A stretch of 64,000 bases of DNA. Source: Pedobacter heparinus DSM 2366 (GTDB lineage: Bacteria > Bacteroidota > Bacteroidia > Sphingobacteriales > Sphingobacteriaceae). The notes beneath the pieces are model-generated. The model was given only the letters and a program-made list of their open reading frames with translations, did not search any database and was not told where the DNA came from. Below are positions 54,060 to 61,469 of the stretch, piece after piece. Position 1 is the first letter of the stretch, and every line of letters starts with the position of its first letter. The translations under genes and the position numbers were made by a program. The stretch lies in the NCBI RefSeq assembly GCF_000023825.1, contig NC_013061.1, forward strand, positions 4,712,001 to 4,776,000. Direction: 5' to 3'.

Positions 54060-56003
54060 TTAGTTTTGCGGTTTATAGGTGATTATCATGCGACCCGCCA
54101 CTACTGGCTTGTCAATAAAAATCCCAATACGAGCATAAACCGGGCCTCCCTCAGTGATCTCTTCTGATCTCAGGGATAATTTGTTGCCCGGAGAAGAAAA
54201 GGTGACCAGCATTTTTTGATCATTCCTGGTCAGCAATAGGGTGCTATCGGAAACCTGCTTCCAGACTGAACGGGTAACCACCGCAGTTTCAAACTTTTTG
54301 GCTTCGGTATACTCAAAAACATCTTCAAAAGTAACGCTACCACTGCCCTGCCTGTTGTAAACCATAGTGCGTTCCAGTTTCTTTAGTCCGGGTACATTGT
54401 AGGCCGATGAGATATCTAAGGTAACCTCATCTTTTTCTGGTGTAAAGTTTGAATGTGTCGTTTTTGAGCGGGCCTGGGCACCTGGTCGCTGCGTACTATC
54501 CGCAATAAGGGGAACGGGATGGCCGAATGAACTTATTGTTTTGTAAGTATACCGATATTTAGGATCGAAAATATTAGCGGTATAGGGTATTACACCCGGA
54601 TCACCCGCCATAGTTTGGTTACCTTGCACAACGGTATAGGAGCCTATATCATTATGATTATGTGATTCGTTGTTATTGCCGCCTTTAAGTACAACGCCCA
54701 TATTGGAAGAAGATCCGGCAGCGGGCCTGCATACCAATACGCCCGTATGGTCGAAAAAGAAACGCAACGAAGAAGCGTCTTTCCGATCTGTCTTTCCCGG
54801 CTTCAGGCTGGTTGAAGAATTGGGAAAGGCCATCATCAAAGTCCGGCGGTTATCGCTTGTTTTTCCGGTAATCGACAGCGTGTCGTATCTTATCAGCCCC
54901 AGTTTAAGGCTCCGACTGAGGTAAGACATCAATTCGGTGTCAGGCGTTGCGCCTTCGCGACAATCTGAAAAAGCTGGATACACGTTGTTTATAATTTCGA
55001 GATTGGGTACATATCTGGCTATTTTCTGGACCTTCGGATCACTAAACAGGTCAACTTTACCCCCTGTAGCCTGCCAAATGCTTTCGCGCAACATCGCATA
55101 ATGCCCAAAGCCGTAATTGTAATAAATAATACCTTCGCCACAGTACCCATCTTCACCAAAACCTGACAATCCGTTTTTCGAATAATATTCGCCTATCGCA
55201 ACAAAAGTCGCACGTTCGTCTTTGTTGTCAATGGTGGCAAGTGCCGCTCCAACCAGTCCAGCCAGGCAAACATGGTTCCAGTTATTGGTTTCAGTCAGAA
55301 AACTGTTTTCTTTGTTTTGTGCTCTTATTTTTTCGAGTACAGGATTAAAAATCTTTAGGTACAAGGCGTTTATAGCCTCAGTTCTTAATTTACTGCTGAT
55401 TTTATCGCCCATCATGTAGAGGGTTTGGGCAATGGTATGTGCATATAAGGAAGAGGTAAGTTCTACCGAATATGCGACGCCATTGTAGTTCTTAAAACCA
55501 TGATCGCTGCGTGGCGATACCCATGATTTTTGATTGATAATATCGCGCAAGCCTGCTTCTACCTGAGCGGTATATCGGTCCTTGTTTTCCAGACATTCGG
55601 CCCAGGTCACTTTGGATAAGCCTTCGGCTCTTTTCCGCATCATGGTCAAGCCTGCCCCCGAAGAAGTTTCTGTTCCATTGGAAAGGGAGAAATAGTCCTT
55701 TTTGCTAAAGGGCGGGAAGGCATAATTTTTCATTCCACGTAAAAAACGCTCGTATTTGCCTGATTTTAAAAGCTTGTCCCAGGTTTCGCGCTTACTGATC
55801 GGGTCGCCAAATCCCTTGGGCTGTTCAGACAGCATGTTTTTAATTTCGGCTATGCGTTTGGCATCAAGGGGTTTGAGCGGATATGGGGCGTTCTGACTAA
55901 TGGCCAAAGGTACATTTCCTATTAAAAACAGGGCAATCAACACCATTTTGATGGCTGGCAGCAGACGTAGTTGATTTACTTGTATAAAGTGTTTTCTTTT
56001 CAT
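54060..56003 (-). CDS. Heparinase II/III-family polysaccharide lyase
   Basis: A long signal peptide (about residues 18-37) precedes an alpha/alpha toroid with TNNWNHVCLAGLVGAAL (241-257) and YYNYGFGHYAML (294-305), then a beta domain with NNESHNHNDIGSYTV (443-457). The asparagine/histidine, tyrosine and HNH-type residues sit where the family keeps its catalytic groups. It should cleave a uronic-acid polysaccharide by beta-elimination in the periplasm and leave unsaturated ends for the GH88 enzyme of the same operon. The exact PL family (12, 15, 17, 21, 33 or other) cannot be fixed by eye. Confidence 0.85.
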   Translation of the reverse strand: MKRKHFIQVNQLRLLPAIKMVLIALFLIGNVPLAISQNAPYPLKPLDAKRIAEIKNMLSEQPKGFGDPISKRETWDKLLKSGKYERFLRGMKNYAFPPFSKKDYFSLSNGTETSSGAGLTMMRKRAEGLSKVTWAECLENKDRYTAQVEAGLRDIINQKSWVSPRSDHGFKNYNGVAYSVELTSSLYAHTIAQTLYMMGDKISSKLRTEAINALYLKIFNPVLEKIRAQNKENSFLTETNNWNHVCLAGLVGAALATIDNKDERATFVAIGEYYSKNGLSGFGEDGYCGEGIIYYNYGFGHYAMLRESIWQATGGKVDLFSDPKVQKIARYVPNLEIINNVYPAFSDCREGATPDTELMSYLSRSLKLGLIRYDTLSITGKTSDNRRTLMMAFPNSSTSLKPGKTDRKDASSLRFFFDHTGVLVCRPAAGSSSNMGVVLKGGNNNESHNHNDIGSYTVVQGNQTMAGDPGVIPYTANIFDPKYRYTYKTISSFGHPVPLIADSTQRPGAQARSKTTHSNFTPEKDEVTLDISSAYNVPGLKKLERTMVYNRQGSGSVTFEDVFEYTEAKKFETAVVTRSVWKQVSDSTLLLTRNDQKMLVTFSSPGNKLSLRSEEITEGGPVYARIGIFIDKPVVAGRMIITYKPQN

Positions 56004-57299
56004 TTATTTTTTCATTGAGGGATGGTCCAAAAACCCTCCCAGTACTTTCATGGTGTCTTTTTGATATCGAATTACCCGGCTGAGGGCAGACATTGCTTTT
56101 GCTTTAGCGGCTTTAGGGTTTTTCACCATTTCCAGGACTGCGGGAACGATCCGGTCGACATCCGACTTGGTATCCATGTCAAATAACCACTCGCCTAATC
56201 CAATATCCCGCCACATAAATCCTTTAGAGGTTTGTTCGGTAAAGCGGCAAACGATAGCCGGTACACCCAGTGCTATGCACATAATGGGTGAATGCATTTC
56301 GAGCCCGAATAGTCCCGCAGAGCGGGCATAAGTACTAACCGCTTCATCTGTTAGCCAATATTTATCACGCCAGACAACCCGGGGCTTAATGTCCTCCGGC
56401 AGGGGATCATAAAGCATTTCCTTGCCAATACGGATCTGTGTTTCATTTTCAGGAACAAGCAATACTTTAAGATCTGTTTGCCTTACCACTTCAATAATTG
56501 CATTTCGAATGGGCAGGTTATCATGTTCTTTCATCTTTTCGTTCCATGCATGTTTTTCCTGGTTAACTGTAGGGTCTTTTGAAGGGAGTTCCCACCATGG
56601 AGAAAAACGGAGCTGTGGAATTGCACAAACAAATTTTCCTGTTTCCAGTGCATGTTCCTTCAGAAATAAATCAGCAGCTTTATCATTTCTTACATCTACC
56701 GCAAAAGCACCATCCGGACAGAAACCCATTACCGGGCATTTTGCACCTATTTGCTTTGCAAATTCCAGCGATACGGAGTCCCTGAAATATGCAAAAGATG
56801 CATGATTGATCAGTTCTAAATCCAAGGGATTGTAATTTCTATCCTGTGCCTGAAAACCATAATTGCCCGGGAAGGTAATTCCGTAGATCCCGTATGGTTT
56901 ACCTGTTTCTTTTTTCCAACGGAGCATTTCCTTTCTGCCTACCAGAGAAGGCCCCGATCCGTGAAGAAAAAAATCGCTTTCTGCTATTGCTTTTTGCTGC
57001 TCCTTTTCTGATTTTAATATCTTTAATCCAGGAAACCTGGCCATCAGCATTTCTTCTACACCAGCCCCTACGTCCATAGGCCAAAGACGAACATCCACAT
57101 GTGGCAGGTATTTCTCAATCAATGCCAGCACCCCTGGTGTGTGGGCAATATCACCAATATTTTCGACTTGCCACGATGAACGTAAAAGAATCGTTTTATT
57201 TCTCTTGCTACTGGAACTGGCTAAAGCCGGAATGGCAGCCAGGAAAGCGGCGAAAGCAAGCGTCTGCTTCAGGAAGTCTTTGCGATTGATGTGCATCAT
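56004..57299 (-). CDS. Exported polysaccharide-pyruvyl-transferase-fold protein
   Basis: The signal sequence NRKDFLKQTLAFAAFLAAIPALA (up to 20 residues: RKDFLKQTLAFAAFLAAIPA) looks Tat-like with RK in place of RR. The mature part matches the pyruvyl transferase fold: NIGDIAHTPGVLALIEKYLP, SDFFLHGSGPSLVG, YGITFPG, FRDSVSLEFAKQIG, and the C-terminal GLEMHSPIMCIALGVPAIV with the histidine. Known members add pyruvate from phosphoenolpyruvate in the cytoplasm. An exported copy in a degradation operon cannot easily do that, so it may bind or remove pyruvate ketals or have another role. It adjoins the lyase gene with no gap. Confidence 0.78.
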   Translation of the reverse strand: MMHINRKDFLKQTLAFAAFLAAIPALASSSSKRNKTILLRSSWQVENIGDIAHTPGVLALIEKYLPHVDVRLWPMDVGAGVEEMLMARFPGLKILKSEKEQQKAIAESDFFLHGSGPSLVGRKEMLRWKKETGKPYGIYGITFPGNYGFQAQDRNYNPLDLELINHASFAYFRDSVSLEFAKQIGAKCPVMGFCPDGAFAVDVRNDKAADLFLKEHALETGKFVCAIPQLRFSPWWELPSKDPTVNQEKHAWNEKMKEHDNLPIRNAIIEVVRQTDLKVLLVPENETQIRIGKEMLYDPLPEDIKPRVVWRDKYWLTDEAVSTYARSAGLFGLEMHSPIMCIALGVPAIVCRFTEQTSKGFMWRDIGLGEWLFDMDTKSDVDRIVPAVLEMVKNPKAAKAKAMSALSRVIRYQKDTMKVLGGFLDHPSMKK

Positions 57300-57320
57300 A
57301 TATCTGATTTCTTTTTTAAA

Positions 57321-58508
57321 TTATTTCAATAGTTTGCTATACCTTAATAATGCCTCCAGGTAATAATAATCTGCGTAAATTATGGGTGTATTTACCTCTG
57401 ATTTATAGGGCTTTGAACCTACCGAATGTTTGAGCAGGAAATTGTGGTTTTTGCCCGGACTTGCAGTGTATACTTTACCCGAAAGACTTGCCAACATGTC
57501 TTCTGCCAGTCTGAACTGTGCCTTATCGTTGGTATAGGTGTACAATTCCAATAAAGCAGAAGCCGTAATGGCCGCTGCTGACGCGTCTCTTTCTTCATTC
57601 GGTATATCCGGTGCGTTAAAATCCCAATAGGGGATCTTATCCGATGGAAGGTTCGGATGACTGGCAATAAACTTTGCAATATTTATAGCCTGGTTAAGAT
57701 ACTTCTTATTTCCAGTTTCCCTATACATCATGGTATATCCGTAAACAGCCCATGCCTGCCCTCTGGCCCAGGCAGATTCGTCTGCAGCCCCCTGATTGGT
57801 TTTCCTGGCAAGTACTTTTCCTGCAGTATCATAACAAACTACATGATAGCTGCTATAATCTTTTCTAAAATGGTTTTTAAGGGTATTGTCAGCATGTGTA
57901 ATACTTATATCATGAAATTTGCGGTTTCCTGATGCTTTAACTGCCCACAATAAGAATTCGAGATTCATCATATTGTCTATGATCACAGGATAGTCAAAGC
58001 CTTTAAACTCCTCCCAGGACTTGATCAGCCCAATTTTAGGATTGAAGCGCGTAGCCAGCGATTCTGCCCCAACAAGCATAATGTCCTTGTATTGCTCATT
58101 GTTGGTTAAACGATAACCATTTCCGAAGGAACAATACAACATAAACCCCAAATCGTGTGTGGTCTTATTGTATTTTTCTTTTTCTACAGCCATGGTCCAT
58201 TTATCCGCAGCCACTTTCCATTTATCGTCGCTGGTAAATTCATAAAGATACCATAATGACCCGCCGAAGAAACCACTGCACCACCAATCTGATGTCCGGG
58301 TATCCAATGTCCCGTCTTGTTTTACAGACTGAGGGAACCTGCTGAGGTCTGTATTCGCTTTTAGCATCAATTCATATTGTGCTTTGGCAAATTCGATTTC
58401 TTTATTTACATCAACCTTAGGTTGTGCCTGTAACCTGAGTGTCGTTATTAAAAGCGTAACCGCTAAAAAAATAGTTTTCATCATTCTTTTGGTCAGGGGT
58501 GAAAGCAT
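57321..58508 (-). CDS. GH88 unsaturated glucuronyl hydrolase
   Basis: The alpha/alpha toroid shows the family residues: W-W-C-S-G-F in TSDWWCSGFFGG, D119 in THDLGFML, D178 in IIDNMMNLEFL, and the GAADESAWARGQAWA block. These enzymes hydrate the unsaturated uronic acid left by lyases and release it from oligosaccharides. The signal peptide fits best if translation starts at the methionine of residue 10 (about 58481, MKTIFLAVTLLITTLRLQAQ). The listed upstream start would add nine residues. The gene lies 1 bp after the surface lipoprotein gene. Confidence 0.9.
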   Translation of the reverse strand: MLSPLTKRMMKTIFLAVTLLITTLRLQAQPKVDVNKEIEFAKAQYELMLKANTDLSRFPQSVKQDGTLDTRTSDWWCSGFFGGSLWYLYEFTSDDKWKVAADKWTMAVEKEKYNKTTHDLGFMLYCSFGNGYRLTNNEQYKDIMLVGAESLATRFNPKIGLIKSWEEFKGFDYPVIIDNMMNLEFLLWAVKASGNRKFHDISITHADNTLKNHFRKDYSSYHVVCYDTAGKVLARKTNQGAADESAWARGQAWAVYGYTMMYRETGNKKYLNQAINIAKFIASHPNLPSDKIPYWDFNAPDIPNEERDASAAAITASALLELYTYTNDKAQFRLAEDMLASLSGKVYTASPGKNHNFLLKHSVGSKPYKSEVNTPIIYADYYYLEALLRYSKLLK

Positions 58509-58509
58509 A

Positions 58510-59460
58510 CTAATTGGTAACGGTAATTTCTATTTGCTTAACTACCTTTTTATTTCCATAGACATTATTGGTTTCAGCTACGAAAGTGGCCGTATAGGTG
58601 CCGGCTTTACTGTAGGTATAGGTGTAGCTTTCCTTTTTTGCTTCCCTGAACAATTTAAGCGCTGTTGCTTTATCTTTCCCCAGGTCGTTAGGGTTGATAT
58701 AGATAGCCCTGCTTATTCCCCAGTCTTCTGTATATTCCTCCTTAATTTCCGCAGTTGCATTTCCTTTGAACTGAATCGTGGTCGTGTTTACAAGCGATCT
58801 GCCCGCTTGTTTGTTACCATAAGAAAATACAGAAAAATTACTACCTGACCCATAGTCCATTAGCGTAACCTCTGCATCGTCAAATTTACTTTTCAGCAAT
58901 ACAGCAGTGATATTCCAGTCATTGGCGGCTAAAAATTCTGTCTGAGGCCTGGTAATATATCTAAAGGCCAGATATAATGGTTTTCCTGTAACGGCAAGAT
59001 CCATAATATCAACTTCCGTTGAGGGCGTTACTGTAGTGCTGGCTGCAAGTGTAAAGCGCCTGGTGATGTCTACCCAGGTAGCAGCCTTAATGTTGTCAAT
59101 TGCGTATTTACCGTCAAAATCAGCAGACACCAGTACCGACAATTGATTGAGCTGTCGTATAGCGGCTACTGTAGCGCTGGAGAAAGACAAATAACAATTT
59201 TTTAATGCTCTGGAATTGGTAACATAGTTGTAGTCCTTCAGAAATTCCCCTGAATAAAAGGACAACATTTGAGGGCTCCCTTCAAATTTGAACGTAACAG
59301 ACTCGCCAGCCTTAACCGTGGTTTTATCAGCCGTAACTTCTAATGCCGGATCATCAATCTGATATTTCTCACATGAAAATAAAAAAACCGATATCAGCAT
59401 TAAATAATATTTAAAATATGTGTTCATTAGATTATCAATAAATAGTAAAACGAATAACAA
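58510..59460 (-). CDS. Surface lipoprotein of the PUL (SusE/F position, DUF5017-like)
   Basis: A lipobox (LFSC, C30) stands after a hydrophobic stretch; the better start is the methionine of residue 12 (about 59427). Residues about 40-75 (ADKTTVKAGESVTFKFEG) begin an Ig/PKD-like fold, and the C-terminus (GTYTATFVAETNNVYGNKK) closes a second one. The pattern with SFYSGEF resembles DUF5017 proteins from glycan utilisation loci. It is likely a surface glycan-binding protein that works beside SusD. Confidence 0.7.
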   Translation of the reverse strand: MLFVLLFIDNLMNTYFKYYLMLISVFLFSCEKYQIDDPALEVTADKTTVKAGESVTFKFEGSPQMLSFYSGEFLKDYNYVTNSRALKNCYLSFSSATVAAIRQLNQLSVLVSADFDGKYAIDNIKAATWVDITRRFTLAASTTVTPSTEVDIMDLAVTGKPLYLAFRYITRPQTEFLAANDWNITAVLLKSKFDDAEVTLMDYGSGSNFSVFSYGNKQAGRSLVNTTTIQFKGNATAEIKEEYTEDWGISRAIYINPNDLGKDKATALKLFREAKKESYTYTYSKAGTYTATFVAETNNVYGNKKVVKQIEITVTN

Positions 59461-61455
59461 TTACCAACCTGGATTCTGACCGATTGCCTTATTGACGGTA
59501 GTTTCAGCATCAGGTATAGGCCATAAAACATCTCTCTCTGAGGTGTTTTCCCCTGCTTTTCCACCAAAGGCCCTTGATCCCAGAGCAGCAAAATCCAGCG
59601 CAATTTGTTTCATCACACGGTAGTAATCACCCCAGCGTACCAGATCTCTCTTCCTCATGGCCTCAAATGCCAATTCTCTTGAACGCTCCGCTTTCAGGAA
59701 CTCCATAAATCTGGCATAGTCAGCAAAGCCCGCAGTTTTTACGTCACCTTTAAATTCAGATAACCTGGTCAGGGTTACAGCGGCCTTTGCTTGTACTCCT
59801 GCATAGGTAAACACAGCACCGGTAGTGGCTGCTGCAGATGCTCCGGAGCTTTGTGTTGGTGGTGTAGCGGTGGTTGTACCTGCTGTAGTTACAGTATACA
59901 GCTTATTGTCGTTATAAACTTGTTTACCTGCAGCGTATAAGACATTTGGCATCCAGGATTCACCAATAGTAATGGTTGGTGTTAAATTATAATTACCACC
60001 TCTGTTCTCCAGATAGATGGCGTTTAGCGCTCTGGTTCCACTTGTTGCAACTGTGGCAACAGCAGCGCCACCTGCACCGCCACCACCAGAAATTGTAACT
60101 GCCGGCGCTGAGGTATATCCTGAACCTGCAGTAGAAATAGTAATGGTATCAATCAGCTCTCTATTTGGCAACAGGTTTCCATACGCTCTTCTCCTTACCT
60201 GATTTACAGTCTGGTCCAATACATCCTGATCTGGTACAGTTCCATTTTGACTTGCTACTGCTTCTGCATACATCAGTAATACATCTGAGTAGCGCAGCAG
60301 CGGATAATTGACCGAGTTACCTCCTTGCTCTTTTGGATAAACGGTTTCATATTCCCTTTTCCATTTAGCTACACTTCTTTCACTTGCCTGCATGGCTGTA
60401 GGATAGATTGGGCGATACGTTTTAGTGGCAGGATTGGTCGACGACAAAGTGTATGGGGCGATGTTCCAGTCCCTTCTCCAATCACCTTTTGCATAGGAAA
60501 AATATAACTTTGGTGTGACCGCTACATATCCGAAGCAATAACCATAATTTGGGTCCTGACCACCGTGGGAAATTCCATAATGAATACCAACTTTCCCGGT
60601 GGCATTGAAACCATCTGAACTATAACCGTAAAACTCAACCTCCCAGATGCTTTCTTTAAGGTCATATTTATCCTGGCTCATGTTAATGAATACCTGCCTG
60701 TAATCCGGATTAAGGCTATGATAGCCGTCATCTATTACCTTTTTTGCCCAGATTTTAGCCATTTCGTATTTGGACACATCCTTTACAGGATCTCCGGCCA
60801 TATATAAACACACCCTGGCCAACAAACCGCGTACGGCAGACTTATTGATGTGACCTGCGTTGCTGACCTGCCTTACATCAGGGACCAGACTTTCCGCTTC
60901 GGTCATATCTTTGATGATCTGCTCGTATACTTCTTTTGAAGGTGTTCTGGGATTATTAGTTTGTGCAACAGAAGAAGTAGGTTCCAGCAGCAAAGGCACA
61001 TCTCCCCAGTAGCTCACCAGTAAAAAGTAAAAGTAGGACCTTAAAAACAAAGCTTCTCCTTTAATGACAGACCGGTTTGCTTCAGTCATTGTAGGTTTAT
61101 TGATATTGGCCAGCAATAGGTTTGCTCTTTCAATTCCGTTATACAATGCGGTCCATACATTAGTTACGTTAGTTTCAGAAGTGGTAACCAGGTTTACAGC
61201 AATGCCCGTATTCTGTGCAGAACGGTTGTAAAAACCCTCATCTCCGTCCAATGACATCACCCCCTGAAAGCTGTGTCCATAAATTTTTGTCAAGGTCTGG
61301 AATACCCCGGCCAATGCCGAATTGAGCTGTTGTTCAGTCTCGTAATAATTTAAACTGGTGATCGTATCCTTTGGTACAGTATCTAAAAATTTAGAACAAG
61401 ATGTAGCCATACAAACCAGGGCTACAACAATACAGATATATAATTTCTTTTCCAT
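59461..61455 (-). CDS. susD: SusD/RagB-family glycan-binding lipoprotein with a domain insertion
   Basis: The lipoprotein signal ends at C20 (MATSC). The SusD helices are clear: NALLANINKP-like ANLLLANINKP, GEALFLRSYFYFLLVSYWGDVPLLL, RYSDVLLMYAEAVA, NQVRRRAYG, and ERSRELAFEAMRKRDLVRWGDY near the end. At 664 residues it is about 110-130 longer than usual. The extra part (about 432-562) holds GSGYTSAPAVTISGGGG-type repeats and a W-x4-Y-x2-G-x3-Y segment resembling a small carbohydrate-binding module. It pairs with SusC to capture the polysaccharide. Confidence 0.9.
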   Translation of the reverse strand: MEKKLYICIVVALVCMATSCSKFLDTVPKDTITSLNYYETEQQLNSALAGVFQTLTKIYGHSFQGVMSLDGDEGFYNRSAQNTGIAVNLVTTSETNVTNVWTALYNGIERANLLLANINKPTMTEANRSVIKGEALFLRSYFYFLLVSYWGDVPLLLEPTSSVAQTNNPRTPSKEVYEQIIKDMTEAESLVPDVRQVSNAGHINKSAVRGLLARVCLYMAGDPVKDVSKYEMAKIWAKKVIDDGYHSLNPDYRQVFINMSQDKYDLKESIWEVEFYGYSSDGFNATGKVGIHYGISHGGQDPNYGYCFGYVAVTPKLYFSYAKGDWRRDWNIAPYTLSSTNPATKTYRPIYPTAMQASERSVAKWKREYETVYPKEQGGNSVNYPLLRYSDVLLMYAEAVASQNGTVPDQDVLDQTVNQVRRRAYGNLLPNRELIDTITISTAGSGYTSAPAVTISGGGGAGGAAVATVATSGTRALNAIYLENRGGNYNLTPTITIGESWMPNVLYAAGKQVYNDNKLYTVTTAGTTTATPPTQSSGASAAATTGAVFTYAGVQAKAAVTLTRLSEFKGDVKTAGFADYARFMEFLKAERSRELAFEAMRKRDLVRWGDYYRVMKQIALDFAALGSRAFGGKAGENTSERDVLWPIPDAETTVNKAIGQNPGW
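59770..60165 (-). other. Inserted repeat/CBM-like domain within SusD
   Basis: Codons for residues about 432-562 of SusD. The first half has two Gly-rich beta repeats (TAGSGYTSAPAV and NRGGNYNLTPTI). The second half, from WMPNVLYAAGKQVYNDNKLY, has the aromatic spacing of CBM5/12-like modules. The insert lies between the VRRRA and ERSRELAFE motifs, where SusD proteins normally have only a short linker. Confidence 0.65.
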
Positions 61456-61469
61456 AATATTTTTTGGTT

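Noticed and set aside
56422..56805. 127-codon plus-strand ORF
   Set aside because: It is antisense to the pyruvyl-transferase-fold gene, which has strong family motifs.
58384..58848. 154-codon plus-strand ORF
   Set aside because: It spans the junction of two real minus-strand PUL genes and shows only a chance hydrophobic pattern.
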